This document shows positions 36,723 to 45,782 of a DNA stretch of 64,000 nt, one piece after another. The translations under genes were made by a program, and so were the position numbers. Numbering within the stretch: the first letter of the stretch is position 1; each line of letters begins with the position of its first letter. The stretch spans positions 310,001 through 374,000 of the forward strand of contig JACJXC010000005.1 in the NCBI GenBank assembly GCA_020636835.1, written 5' to 3'. This DNA comes from Bacteroidales bacterium. GTDB lineage: Bacteria > Bacteroidota > Bacteroidia > Bacteroidales > Tenuifilaceae. Under the pieces are notes generated by a model. The model was not told the DNA's origin, ran no database searches, and saw nothing but the letters and a program-made list of their open reading frames with translations.

Positions 36723-36794
36723 AGCCAATGGCGAGAATTGAACTCGCGACCCCTTCCTTACCAAGGAAGTGCTCTACCCCTGAGCTACATCGGC
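36723..36794 (-). tRNA. tRNA-Thr (GGT)
   Basis: On the minus strand: acceptor GCCGATG/CATTGGC (one G-U), D arm GTAGCTCAGGGGTAGAGCAC, anticodon stem CTTCC/GGAAG around loop TTGGTAA (anticodon GGT), T arm TCGCGAGTTCAATTCTCGC. CCA is not encoded. Confidence 0.95.
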
Positions 36795-36801
36795 ATTGAA
36801 G

Positions 36802-36884
36802 TGGGGAGAGCAGGATTCGAACCTACGAAGGCATACGCCAGCAGATTTACAGTCTGCCCCAGTTGGCCGCTTTGGTATCTCCCC
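36802..36884 (-). tRNA. tRNA-Tyr (GTA)
   Basis: On the minus strand an 83-base tRNA with the long variable arm of type II: acceptor GGGGAGA with TCTCCCC, anticodon stem GCAGA/TCTGC around CTGTAAA (anticodon GTA), and a T arm with GGTTCGAATCC. It lies 7 bases upstream of tRNA-Thr, in one transcript. Confidence 0.96.
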
Positions 36885-36899
36885 AACATTTTTGCGGTG

Positions 36900-36929
36900 C
36901 AAAAGTAGTATATTTAGGAATTCTAGCAA
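36900..36929 (-). promoter_or_regulatory. promoter of the tRNA-Tyr-tRNA-Thr operon
   Basis: Read on the minus strand, TTG (36929-36927), 19 bases, TACTTTTG (36907-36900): a full match with the same spacing as the tRNA-Arg promoter. Confidence 0.72.
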
Positions 36930-37081
36930 GACGACGAGTGTTTTTTTACTCATTTTTTGCATGAATTACCACTAATACCGTGATTACCTGCACCTAAAAT
37001 TTATTTTTTCGCACGGGAGTGAGCGTAAAGGGTAATGTACTATGACTCCCGAAGAGATCGAAGATTAACTAGGAGCGTTAG

Positions 37082-37714
37082 CTAAGATCGAACCGAGGCC
37101 TCTAATACATCAATAGACATAAGCCCCTCGTTAAATAGTAAGTCGATAATGCTCAGATTGGGCACAAATCCAAACTTCGAGGAAAAAACCTGAAAATACT
37201 CCACGGGGGAAAACTGAACATCGTTCACAAAATTGACCTTTGGAGAGATTAAACTACGAAAATCGACCTCGCATTTCGATACGTACTGCTCGGTTGTCCG
37301 AATGTTTACCCGTAACGATAAGAATTCACAAATGGCAATCGTGAGTTGGTAATTAAAGTCGAAAAGGTTTGTGAATCGACGGGCATAGAATGGTGCCAGT
37401 ATATCGGCCACAAAATCGTAGTACGCCGAGGCTCGATAGGCCGATTCGATGGTTTTCCAATGGTTCTTCTGCCATAGAGTTGAATTATCGATCTCTACCA
37501 GCTTAATGGGCGTATGGTTGCCCTGTATTTTTATAACAGGAATGGTAAGCGGAATTGGCCCATTCGCCCCAAGTATTAAGCACCGATTCCGATAGGTTTG
37601 CTTAATGTAGTTCTCGGCCGATTCGATAAGAATCCCGTCATTATGCCGGACTAATTTTGTAAAATACTGAACTGGGGGCAAATACCCAATGGGCAGTATG
37701 GCTGAATTACTCAT
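37082..37714 (-). CDS. WbqC-like family protein
   Basis: From ATG 37714 (MSNSAILPIGYLPPVQYF) the protein has 210 residues and fits the WbqC family, with the conserved LPPVQYF start, NRCLILGANGPIPLTIPV and a central KNHWKTIESAY. WbqC-like genes occur in O-antigen loci; the biochemical role is not settled. The longer frame reaching 37810 crosses the lepB terminator and is rejected. It therefore probably has its own promoter. Confidence 0.85.
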   Translation of the reverse strand: MSNSAILPIGYLPPVQYFTKLVRHNDGILIESAENYIKQTYRNRCLILGANGPIPLTIPVIKIQGNHTPIKLVEIDNSTLWQKNHWKTIESAYRASAYYDFVADILAPFYARRFTNLFDFNYQLTIAICEFLSLRVNIRTTEQYVSKCEVDFRSLISPKVNFVNDVQFSPVEYFQVFSSKFGFVPNLSIIDLLFNEGLMSIDVLEASVRS

Positions 37715-37761
37715 TGTACTATAATTAAGAAATAGCCTGCAAAAATACAGCATCCTTTCAA

Positions 37762-37793
37762 AATAAAACCCCCGAGGAATTCCCCGGGGGATA
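37762..37793 (-). terminator. terminator of the dapB-lepB operon
   Basis: CCCCCGAGG and its near-complement CCCCGGGGG form a strong GC hairpin. On the minus strand it follows the lepB stop and is followed by TTTTATTTT. Confidence 0.85.
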
Positions 37794-37810
37794 GTAGGAT
37801 GTAAAACCAT

Positions 37811-39148
37811 TTAGTGTATTCCCCTAAACATACGATTCCATCGAATGTTCCGAGGGAAACTCTTCTCCTTATCTAACGACAACCAAATAAAGGAACCCTT
37901 ACCCACAACATGATCCTCGGGTACAAACCCCCAGAAACGGCTATCGGCTGAGTTATGCCGGTTATCGCCCATCATAAAGTAGTAATCCATCTTAAATGTG
38001 TAGGTATTGGCCAACTGGCCATTGATGAATATTTCACCGTTGCGAACATCGAGATCGTTACCTTCGTAAACATCAATAATTCGCTCGTAAATGGGGAGAT
38101 TGCTAAGGTTCAAATCGACACTTGTCCCCTTTTGTGGTATCCACAGAGGGCCATAATTATCCTCATTCCACGCAAAGTTAGGGTTATGGGGGAAAATAAG
38201 TTTCCACATCATAAGGGTATCGGTGTTCTCATTCTTAACCACCTCAACCACGTTGTTCATAGTTTTAATTTTGGATAAAGCCTCCTCGGTGAGCGGCATT
38301 TGGTAATACCCGCTAGCGGGGTTAAAACCCTGATCGGCCTTGGAAATGCCCAACTGTTCAAGCCGAACTGGGTTAATGGCAGTACCATCGGTTTTAATCT
38401 GGTAATTGTACTGACGCTGTCCAATTTTCGCCTGTTCGTGCCCGTTAACATAAAGCTGCCCGTGCTTAACCTGGATGGTATCGCCAGGCAAGCCTACACA
38501 CCGCTTGATGTAATTTTCACGCTTATCGACAGGACGATATATAACATCGTAATTTTTCTTAAGATTCTCGGCTCCATAAATCCGAGCCAACGTGTAATAG
38601 CTGGAATTTTGATCCTGCAGCACTACCGTATCGCCCTCGGGGAAATTAAAAACCACCACATCGTTACGCTGAATATTGCCAAAACCGGCTATGCGCTTGT
38701 ACTGCCAGCGGGGCCATTCGATAAACGATTTTGCAGTTTTTGAGAAAGGCAAAGTGTGGTGCACAAAAGGGAATGAAATTGGAGTGTTGGGAAGTTTTGG
38801 GCCATAACTCACCTTACTTACAAATAGATAATCGCCTATGAGTAAGCTCTTTTCCATCGAAGATGTAGGAATTGTATAGGCTTCGATAAAAAACATGCGG
38901 ATTAATGTTGCTGCTACAACTGCAAAAATAATGGCATCAACCCACTCTATCAGAACGGTTTTCTTCTGCCCACGCTTCTTCCAGAATGTCCAGTTTACCT
39001 TTTGGGTGATATAGAAATCGAAAATAATAGGCAAGCCCAGCAACAACCAGTAGTTGCCAATCCACACTACCCAAAGGATAAATATAATAGCGGCAAAACC
39101 GAACCTAAAATATGGGTGTTTCAAAAACAATTTAATCTTATTTATCAT
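37811..39148 (-). CDS. lepB: Signal peptidase I
   Basis: This 445-residue S26 peptidase has two N-terminal membrane segments, catalytic Ser97 in TSSMEKSLLIGD, catalytic Lys215 in NYIKRCVGLPGD, and GDNRHNSADSRFWGFV near the C-terminus. It cleaves signal peptides of exported proteins. The large insertion between the Ser and Lys boxes is usual for Bacteroidota. It is 44 bases downstream of dapB. Confidence 0.95.
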   Translation of the reverse strand: MINKIKLFLKHPYFRFGFAAIIFILWVVWIGNYWLLLGLPIIFDFYITQKVNWTFWKKRGQKKTVLIEWVDAIIFAVVAATLIRMFFIEAYTIPTSSMEKSLLIGDYLFVSKVSYGPKLPNTPISFPFVHHTLPFSKTAKSFIEWPRWQYKRIAGFGNIQRNDVVVFNFPEGDTVVLQDQNSSYYTLARIYGAENLKKNYDVIYRPVDKRENYIKRCVGLPGDTIQVKHGQLYVNGHEQAKIGQRQYNYQIKTDGTAINPVRLEQLGISKADQGFNPASGYYQMPLTEEALSKIKTMNNVVEVVKNENTDTLMMWKLIFPHNPNFAWNEDNYGPLWIPQKGTSVDLNLSNLPIYERIIDVYEGNDLDVRNGEIFINGQLANTYTFKMDYYFMMGDNRHNSADSRFWGFVPEDHVVGKGSFIWLSLDKEKSFPRNIRWNRMFRGIH

Positions 39149-39192
39149 AGCATCAGTATTGAATAATTCTGTAAAAATAGCACAAAAATTAT

Positions 39193-39915
39193 CTAATCGA
39201 AATTCAATAGGTTATCCATATTGAAAAAACCTTTTTTACCAGCAATAAACTCTGCAGCCAAAACCGCACCAAGTGCAAACCCTTTCCGACTCTTAGCAAT
39301 GTGCGATAGCACAATTTGATCCTGCTCCGACTCGAAATTAACAATGTGAGTTCCAGGAACAGCCCCCTCCCGAACAGCCTCAATGGGGATCTTGCCATCT
39401 ACCTCATCGGGGATGAGTGTCCATCCATTAAAATCAGGATTCTCATCCGTAATGGCATTTGCAATAGATATGGCAGTTCCACTTGGAGCATCTAACTTCT
39501 GGGTATGGTGTATTTCCCGAATGCCAACATTGTAACCGCCAACCTTAGCCAGCAACTTTGAAGCCATTGCGTTAAGTTTAAAAAAGATATTCACCCCAAC
39601 GCTATAGTTCGATGCAAAGAAAAACGTCCCCTCTCCTGCCTTTACCCTCTCAATAATTTTGGCAGCCTCAGCGTTCCAGCCCGTTGTTCCACAAACAACA
39701 GGTGTACCGGCCCTTAAGCATAGTTCAACGTTTTGTTTTGCGGTATGGGGCGAGGTAAACTCTATGGCAACATCAACGCTTTTTAAGTTGAATTCCGACA
39801 AATCGGGCAGGTTGGAGGCATCTATCTTGAGAACAACAGAATGTCCGCGTTCCAAGGCGATAGCCTCAATCTCGTGCCCCATTTTTCCATAGCCAATAAT
39901 TGCAATTTTTAACAT
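39193..39915 (-). CDS. dapB: 4-hydroxy-tetrahydrodipicolinate reductase
   Basis: This 240-residue enzyme has GYGKMGHEIE (NAD(P)H site), CGTTGW, and EIHHTQKLDAPSGTA with the catalytic His/Lys. It makes tetrahydrodipicolinate for lysine and meso-diaminopimelate. It forms an operon with lepB, the pairing also seen in other Bacteroidota. Confidence 0.95.
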   Translation of the reverse strand: MLKIAIIGYGKMGHEIEAIALERGHSVVLKIDASNLPDLSEFNLKSVDVAIEFTSPHTAKQNVELCLRAGTPVVCGTTGWNAEAAKIIERVKAGEGTFFFASNYSVGVNIFFKLNAMASKLLAKVGGYNVGIREIHHTQKLDAPSGTAISIANAITDENPDFNGWTLIPDEVDGKIPIEAVREGAVPGTHIVNFESEQDQIVLSHIAKSRKGFALGAVLAAEFIAGKKGFFNMDNLLNFD

Positions 39916-39981
39916 CGATAGGAATTTTACGCAATATATAAAACAACCGGAGAATTAGAACCAAAAGTATGTTAATAAATG

Positions 39982-40012
39982 AAAAAAGGGAGCAGCCAAA
40001 GCCACTCCCTCC
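39982..40012 (-). terminator. terminator of the thrS-infC-rpmI-rplT operon
   Basis: On the minus strand GGGAGTGGC and GCTGCTCCC form a hairpin with loop TTTG, followed by TTTTTT, about 20 bases after rplT. Confidence 0.85.
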
Positions 40013-40033
40013 GTATTTTAAGATAGATAAAAT

Positions 40034-40378
40034 CTATTTTAAAGAATCAACAATCGACTTAAAAGCCTCGGGATGATTCATTGCAAGATCGGCCAAAACC
40101 TTACGGTTTAATGCAATACCCTGCTTGTTAATTTTACCAATGAACTCGGAGTATGTCATTCCGTAAGGACGTACAGCTGCATTAATACGTTGAATCCATA
40201 AAGCACGAAACTCGATTTTTTTCTTCTTCCTATCGCGATAAGCGTAGGCTAACCCTTTTTCCAAGGTGTTTTTGGCAACGGTGTAAACATTACGGCGAGC
40301 CAAAAAGTTACCCTTTGTCTGCTCAAGAACTTTTTTTCTTCTTCTTCTTGACGCTACTGAATTGACTGAACGTGGCAT
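40034..40378 (-). CDS. rplT: 50S ribosomal protein L20
   Basis: This 114-residue protein matches L20: MPRSVNSVASRRRRKKVLEQ, a basic N-terminal helix, FRALWIQRINAAVRPYGM, and the C-terminal LADLAMNHPEAF. L20 is an early assembly protein and often represses its own operon. It is the last gene of the thrS-infC-rpmI-rplT operon, 105 bases after rpmI. Confidence 0.97.
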   Translation of the reverse strand: MPRSVNSVASRRRRKKVLEQTKGNFLARRNVYTVAKNTLEKGLAYAYRDRKKKKIEFRALWIQRINAAVRPYGMTYSEFIGKINKQGIALNRKVLADLAMNHPEAFKSIVDSLK

Positions 40379-40483
40379 GTGTTAAACAATTTTTGAATGG
40401 TTAGCGGTCAAATTCGACTCTTAGCGGCTAATTCATTCTGGTTAATAATTTAAAGTAATTTACTCGAAAAAGTTAATAGGTTA

Positions 40484-40681
40484 CTACTTAAGGTTAAGCA
40501 TCGACAAAACTTTCTTCTCGTCAACTTTCTCAACAATGGCAACATGAGTTAAGTTACGTTTTTGTTTTGTTTCCTTTTTAGTCAAAATGTGACTTTTGTA
40601 AGCATGCTTCCTCTTAACTTTCCCTGTTCCGGTTAAAGAAAACCGTTTCTTTGCACCGGTGTGAGTTTTTGTTTTTGGCAT
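40484..40681 (-). CDS. rpmI: 50S ribosomal protein L35
   Basis: This 65-residue protein has the L35 pattern MPKTKTHTGAKKRFSLTGTG and KHAYKSHILTKK. It lies 17 bases after infC. Confidence 0.97.
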   Translation of the reverse strand: MPKTKTHTGAKKRFSLTGTGKVKRKHAYKSHILTKKETKQKRNLTHVAIVEKVDEKKVLSMLNLK

Positions 40682-40698
40682 TCTACTGCAATTAATTT

Positions 40699-41258
40699 TT
40701 ATTTACTTACTTTTTTCACTCCTTTTGGAGCTATCAACATAATCATTCGTTTTCCTTCTAGTTTAGGTAATTGCTCTACTTTACCTAACTCTTCAAGATC
40801 CTGAGCAAACCGAAGTAATAGTATTTCACCTTGCTCCTTGAATAGTATTGACCGTCCTTTAAAAAACACGTACGCTTTAACCTTTGCACCATCGTTAAGA
40901 AAATTCTCGGCATGTTTTAACTTGAAGTTGTAATCGTGCTCATCGGTATTCGGTCCAAACCGAATTTCCTTTACTACAATCTTCTGAGCATTTGCCTTGA
41001 TTTCCTTTTGCTTTTTCTTCTGTTGATAAAGGAACTTTTGATAATCTAAAACCTTGCAAATTGGTGGATCGGCTTTGTCAGAAATCATTACCAAATCCAT
41101 TTCCATATCAAAGGCCATTTTTCGAGCTTCTTCTACTGGAAAACCCCTGGGTTCTCAATATTATCGCCTACTAAGGCGGACGGTACGGCTCTAATCTCTT
41201 CATTGATTAGAACCTTATTTTCATCAGCCACTCTTCTATTAAAATTAGGTGCAGCTAT
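40699..41258 (-). CDS. infC: translation initiation factor IF-3, ATA start and one-base frameshift
   Basis: The C-terminal two thirds are in one frame from 41118 (MAFDMEMDLVMISD ... YQKFLYQQKK). The N-terminus lies upstream in another frame: after AAGGAGG (41270-41264), an ATA (41258-41256) begins AAPNFNRRVADENK ... NPGVF. That frame meets a TAG at 41133-41135. A single extra C in the TTTTCC run (about 41138-41143) would join GVF to PVEEARKMAF, giving about 186 residues, the normal IF-3 size. Non-ATG starts of infC are known from E. coli (AUU), where IF-3 controls its own synthesis. The lesion is either a sequence error or a real frameshift. Confidence 0.85.
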
Positions 41259-41263
41259 GGTTA

Positions 41264-41270
41264 AACCCTC
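41264..41270 (-). promoter_or_regulatory. strong ribosome binding site of infC ahead of ATA start
   Basis: AAGGAGG on the minus strand lies 5-8 bases before ATA 41258 and decides that start. Such an SD is rare in this genome. Confidence 0.65.
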
Positions 41271-41285
41271 CTTTTTTAGTTAATA

Positions 41286-43226
41286 CTATATTTCTTGCAA
41301 TTGTTTATCAATGTTAGTTCTGATTAATTCCACAAACTCTTCGAGTTTCATTTGACCTTTATCGCCTTCTCCCTGTACCCTAACAGCAACCATATCAGAT
41401 TCCTGTTCTTTTTCTCCTACAATCAAAATGTATGGAATTCTTCGTAACTCGTTGTCTCTGATTTTCTTACCAATCTTCTCGTTCCGGTCGTCAATCAGCG
41501 TGCGAATATCGGAATTATTTAGGAAATTTAAAACTTTTTTTGCGTAATCGTTATATTTTTCGCTTATCGGAAGAATAACTGCCTGATCGGGAGTTAGCCA
41601 CAGCGGGAATTTTCCACCAGTATGCTCAATAAGCACGGCAACAAACCGCTCCATCGAACCAAAAGGCGCACGGTGAATCATGATTGGGCGGTGACGTTTA
41701 TCGTCGTTTCCAATGTATTCCAACTCGAATCGTTCAGGCAAATTATAGTCAACCTGAATTGTTCCAAGTTGCCACTTACGACCTATTGCATCCTTTACCA
41801 TGAAATCCAATTTTGGACCATAGAATGCAGCCTCACCTAATTCGGTTACCGTTTTTAAGCCCCGCTCTGCAGCAGCTTCGGTAATGGCTCTTTCGGCTTT
41901 TTCCCAATTTTCGTCGGAACCAATATACTTTTCCTTATCGTTAGGATCGCGAAGCGAAATTTGTGCAGTATAGTCGTTAAAGTTAAGCGTCTTAAATATG
42001 TACAATACGATATCGATAACCTTAATAAACTCCTCCTTTAACTGATCGGGACGGCAGAAAATGTGCGCATCGTCCTGAGTAAATCCACGAACCCTAGTCA
42101 GCCCATGCAATTCACCACTTTGCTCGTAACGGTAAACCGTACCAAATTCGGCCAACCGTAAAGGTAAATCTTTATACGAACGTGGTTTATATTTGTATAT
42201 TTCGCAATGATGAGGGCAATTCATTGGCTTTAGTAAAAACTCTTCACCTTCCTGTGGTGTAGTAATTGGACGGAAACTATCCTTTCCGTACTTAGCCCAG
42301 TGCCCGGATGTTATATACAACTCCTTCTGTCCTATGTGCGGGGTAATTACCTGTTCGTAACCATATTTCTTTTGTACCTTCTTTAAGAACATTTCCAAGC
42401 GTTCTCTTAACTGAGCTCCTCGTGGCAACCACAACGGTAACCCAGCACCTACACTTTGTGAGAAAGTAAATAGTTCAAGTTCTTTTCCAAGTTTTCTGTG
42501 GTCGCGCTTCTTAGCCTCTTCCAAAAGAGCCAAGTACTCGTCCAACTGCTTTTTCTGTGGAAATGTTACCCCGTAAATACGAGTAAGCATTTTATTTTTC
42601 TCATCTCCACGCCAGTATGCTCCTGCAACACTTAGCAATTTAATTGCTTTGATGTATCCAGTATTGGGTAAATGTGGCCCCCGACACAAATCGGTAAAAT
42701 CACCTTGCTTATAAAAGGTAATTGTACCATCCTGCAAATCGGTTATGAGTTCAACTTTATACGGATCTCCTTTTTCTTTATATGTTTTTAAAGCCTCGGC
42801 CTTAGTAACTTCCATACGAACAATCGGCTGCTTTGCGTGAGCAAATTCCAGCATCTTTTGCTCAACCATAGGTAACTGATCCTCGGTAAAGGTTGTTGAT
42901 CCAAAATCTACATCATAATAAAAACCATTTTCGATACTTGGTCCTATTCCCAATTTTATACCAGGAAAAAGATTCTCAAGCGCTTCTGCCATTAAGTGAG
43001 CCGAAGAATGCCAGAAAGCATGCTTTCCTTTATCGTCGTCCCATTTATGCAACTTAACGGTAGCGTCGTTATTAATTTCGCGTGTTAAATCCCACACCTC
43101 ACCATTAACCGATACTGCTAACACTTCCTGAGCTAAACGTTCCGAAATGCTTTTTGCAATCTCGAGCCCAGTTACACCTTTAGGATACTCTCGTACCTTA
43201 CCGTCAGGAAAAGTAATTTTTATCAT
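41286..43226 (-). CDS. thrS: Threonyl-tRNA synthetase
   Basis: This 646-residue class II synthetase has the N-terminal TGS domain (PDGKVREYPKGVTGLEIA), the editing domain with HSSAHLMAEAL, and the core with MNCPHHCEIYK (zinc-binding Cys), RLAEFGTVYRYEQSGEL and HRAPFGSMERF. It charges tRNA-Thr and clears mischarged Ser. It heads the operon; a TAATTTTG -7 box (43247-43254) lies upstream. Full length and intact, between the damaged infC and plsY. Confidence 0.97.
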   Translation of the reverse strand: MIKITFPDGKVREYPKGVTGLEIAKSISERLAQEVLAVSVNGEVWDLTREINNDATVKLHKWDDDKGKHAFWHSSAHLMAEALENLFPGIKLGIGPSIENGFYYDVDFGSTTFTEDQLPMVEQKMLEFAHAKQPIVRMEVTKAEALKTYKEKGDPYKVELITDLQDGTITFYKQGDFTDLCRGPHLPNTGYIKAIKLLSVAGAYWRGDEKNKMLTRIYGVTFPQKKQLDEYLALLEEAKKRDHRKLGKELELFTFSQSVGAGLPLWLPRGAQLRERLEMFLKKVQKKYGYEQVITPHIGQKELYITSGHWAKYGKDSFRPITTPQEGEEFLLKPMNCPHHCEIYKYKPRSYKDLPLRLAEFGTVYRYEQSGELHGLTRVRGFTQDDAHIFCRPDQLKEEFIKVIDIVLYIFKTLNFNDYTAQISLRDPNDKEKYIGSDENWEKAERAITEAAAERGLKTVTELGEAAFYGPKLDFMVKDAIGRKWQLGTIQVDYNLPERFELEYIGNDDKRHRPIMIHRAPFGSMERFVAVLIEHTGGKFPLWLTPDQAVILPISEKYNDYAKKVLNFLNNSDIRTLIDDRNEKIGKKIRDNELRRIPYILIVGEKEQESDMVAVRVQGEGDKGQMKLEEFVELIRTNIDKQLQEI

Positions 43227-43246
43227 AATTGCAATTTTGAAAGTTG

Positions 43247-43254
43247 CAAAATTA
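43247..43254 (-). promoter_or_regulatory. -7 box TAATTTTG of thrS
   Basis: Exact TAnnTTTG match on the minus strand, 20 bases before ATG 43226; no -33 TTG was found. Confidence 0.4.
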
Positions 43255-43272
43255 ATGAATTTAATCGATTAT

Positions 43273-43304
43273 AAAAAAAGGGGGCGATGTTATATCGCCC
43301 CAAC
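43273..43304 (-). terminator. terminator of plsY
   Basis: GGGGCGAT and ATCGCCCC arms form a hairpin 37 bases after the plsY stop, followed on the minus strand by a run of T residues. Confidence 0.87.
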
Positions 43305-43340
43305 CAAAAAATATTATCTACCGCATTTTTATTTCAAGTA

Positions 43341-43949
43341 TTAACGTGGGGGCGATTTATGTTTATCTTTTTTGCGTAAATGGAATTTGGACTCCTCGCC
43401 GCTGAGCAATCTTTCGATATTTTTTTGATGAGTAAACAGCATTAAAATTGCTAACGTGAAAGCAAAAATAATTAACGAAGGATTGGTTGTTCTATAAACA
43501 AAAATCAACACCAATGGAAAAGAAAATCCGGCAATCATAGAACTTAACGAAACATACCGAGTAATAAGCAACGATATAACCCAAATTCCAAAAACAATTA
43601 ACGTTGCATAAGGCTGAAGAGCGAATACAACTCCCGATAGAACAGCGACTCCCTTTCCTCCTCTAAACTGTGCAAATATCGGGAAAATATGACCTACCAA
43701 TGCAGCAACACCTAGAATCAACTGAAAGTTGATAAACATTCCTGTTTGTGGAATGTAAAAATCAGTTAGGTACAACAGCCGAACGGCAAAGTAGCCTTTT
43801 AACACATCTACTATAAACACAAAAATCCCCGGTAACAAACCCAATACCCTAATTGTGTTTGTTGCTCCAGCATTGCCACTTCCATGTTCCCTTACATCCG
43901 TTCCATAAAATATCTTTCCTACCCACACCGAAGTAGGAATCGATCCCAT
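43341..43949 (-). CDS. plsY: glycerol-3-phosphate acyltransferase PlsY, start uncertain
   Basis: This membrane acyltransferase uses acyl-phosphate to acylate sn-glycerol 3-phosphate, the first step of phospholipid synthesis. Visible are MGSIPTSVWVGKIFYG, DVREHGSGNAGATNTIRVLG, GHIFPIFAQFRGGKG and several membrane segments (202 residues). The family usually starts about ten residues earlier. The frame continues upstream as KIAIVFLAYL but then meets TGA (43982-43980) after ATG 43994. Either an ATT (43976) is used, or this region carries an error. Confidence 0.88.
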   Translation of the reverse strand: MGSIPTSVWVGKIFYGTDVREHGSGNAGATNTIRVLGLLPGIFVFIVDVLKGYFAVRLLYLTDFYIPQTGMFINFQLILGVAALVGHIFPIFAQFRGGKGVAVLSGVVFALQPYATLIVFGIWVISLLITRYVSLSSMIAGFSFPLVLIFVYRTTNPSLIIFAFTLAILMLFTHQKNIERLLSGEESKFHLRKKDKHKSPPR

Positions 43950-44106
43950 TAAGTAAGCAAGAAAAACAATCGCAATTTTTCACACCGTTTCCATGCCGCA
44001 AAGATAGTATTATGGTAATGAAAAGTTAAAAGATGAAAGATAAAAAGTTTGAAAAACGCAACGCACTAATTCTGTAAATTGCTAACTAACAGCAATATAG
44101 CAAATA

Positions 44107-44140
44107 GAAAATCGACCAAGTTGATACAAGGTCGATTTTC
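44107..44140 (-). terminator. terminator of pckA
   Basis: GAAAATCGACC and GGTCGATTTTC form an 11-bp stem with a 12-base loop, about 35 bases past the pckA stop. Confidence 0.75.
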
Positions 44141-44175
44141 ATAATGCTCTGATTATTATAGGCTCAGGGCCAGCA

Positions 44176-45782
44176 TTAACTAATTTTTTGCCCCCACTCG
44201 TTATCAGTAAAATTTCTCAAGAAATTCTTGATAAATTTCTCAGCAAGCCCCCAGTTTGCGTTCTCCCAATCCTGCGGGTTCGACCAACTATTTCTGGGGT
44301 TCAGCATTTTAGGATCAACACCATTCACCGATTTGGGCACCTGAAGGTTGAAGATTGGCATAACTTCAAACTCAGGAATTTTCGATACTTCCATCGAGTT
44401 GCATTGATAATTGCACGGGTCGAAGGCAAATCGATACGCTTGCCTACACCGTATGCACCTCCAATCCACCCGGTATTTACGAGGTAAGCTTGCATCATCC
44501 GTGCTGCTCCATCTTTTAACCAGGCTCGCGGGCATAAACCGTAGGGGTGAAGCATCAGAAAATGCCTGTCCAAAACAACTGCTGAATGTAGGTTGTGGCT
44601 CCTTAACACCAGTTCGGTTCCTGCCGTTTGGCCGTAAACCCCACTAAGGAAATGGTACTGGGTTTGATCTGGGGTGAGCGCGATACTGGGGGTAACACGC
44701 CAAAGGCATCGGCAGTTAAAAATATAACATGCTTGGCATGGCCAGCCTTAGATACAGGCTTTACAATATTTTGAATATAATTAGAATTGGGTACGATACC
44801 CTGGTATTTTCGGTTTTTTTTCTTAGAATTTGAAGTCGATATTGCCATTGGCATCAACATCGAGATTTTCTAACAACGCATCGCGACGGATTGCGGCAAA
44901 AATATCGGGTTCCTTTTTGGGATCAAGGTCGATACATTTTGCGTAACAACCGCCCTCGAAATTGAAGACCCCGTTATCGTCCCAGCCGTGCTCATCGTCG
45001 CCAATCAGTGCCCGGTTCGGATCTGCCGAAAGGGTTGTTTTTCCAGTACCCGAAAGGCCAAAGAAGATAGCCACATCGCCATTTTTACCCACATTGGCGC
45101 TACAATGCATTGCCGCAATGCCTTTTAGCGGCAGGTAGTAGTTCATCACGGAGAAAATCCCCTTTTTCATCTCACCACCGTACCACGAACCGCCAATAAC
45201 AGCCATGCGCTCGGTTAAATGGAATGCCACATACACCTCGCTATTAAGTTTTTGCTCTTGCCACCGGGGATTGGTTGTTTTGGAGGCAACCAGCGCAACA
45301 AAATCGGGTTTATACGTTTTCAGCTCCTCATCGGTGGGACGAATAAACATGTTCTTAACAAAGTGAGCTTGCCAAGCCACCTCGCAGATAAACCGCACAC
45401 AAAGGCGAGTGTCGGTATTTGCTCCGGAATACGAATCAACCACGTAAAGTTTTTTCCCACTAAGCTGCTTGGCGCTATGCTGCTTTAGATAATCCCAGGT
45501 TTCCTGCGAAATCGGTTTATTGTCGGAGCTGTTACGCCCGGACTGAGCCCACCATACGTTGGGTTCGGAATTGGGCTCCATCACCACATACTTATCCTTG
45601 GGCGATCGTCCGGTAAAAATACCAGTATCAACATTAATTGCGTCGAGCGTAGTTAACTGGCCACGTTCAAAGCCCTCGAGATTGGGATCGGTTTCGTGCC
45701 GAAATAGTAAATCGTAACTTGGGTTGTAAAACACCTCTGCGGGTTCGGTTATACCGTAAACCGACAAATCAACATTCGCCAT
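44176..45782 (-). pseudogene. pckA: ATP-dependent phosphoenolpyruvate carboxykinase, 3' half frameshifted
   Basis: The first 319 codons (45782-44823) are intact and include GRSPKDKYV, GGSWYGGEMKKGIF and the ATP loop GLSGTGKTTLSADP. PckA converts oxaloacetate to PEP. Beyond about 44815 the reading frame shifts repeatedly, while conserved segments continue in different frames: NIVKPVSKAGHAKHVIFLTA, DAFGVLPPVSR, AYLVNTGWIGGAYGVGKRID, FEVMPIFNLQVPK, up to a normal C-terminus at 44176. I count roughly a dozen one-base indels within about 450 bases, with residues between them conserved. This points to sequence error more than decay. The gene is monocistronic, with a terminator at 44107-44140. Confidence 0.85.

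Noticed and set aside
36720..36962. Short frames on both strands over the two tRNA genes
   Set aside because: They are made of tRNA sequence; no protein evidence.
37715..37810. Longer start of the WbqC-like gene at 37810
   Set aside because: The added region contains the lepB terminator hairpin and is not protein-like.
39916..40033. Bacteroidales-1-type RNA downstream of rplT
   Set aside because: The 118-base gap contains only the operon terminator; it is too short and unstructured for such an RNA.
40379..40483. L20 autoregulatory leader or small RNA between rpmI and rplT
   Set aside because: The 105-base gap is AT-rich and I found no stem stronger than chance.
41118..41143. Classical programmed -1 slippery site in infC
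   Set aside because: The run TTTTCCA does not fit X XXY YYZ in the original frame and no strong downstream hairpin is evident; error is simpler, though not proven.
43980..43982. TGA read as tryptophan in plsY
   Set aside because: TGA ends several intact genes in this window (for example at 17489-17491 and 20081-20083), so the standard code applies.
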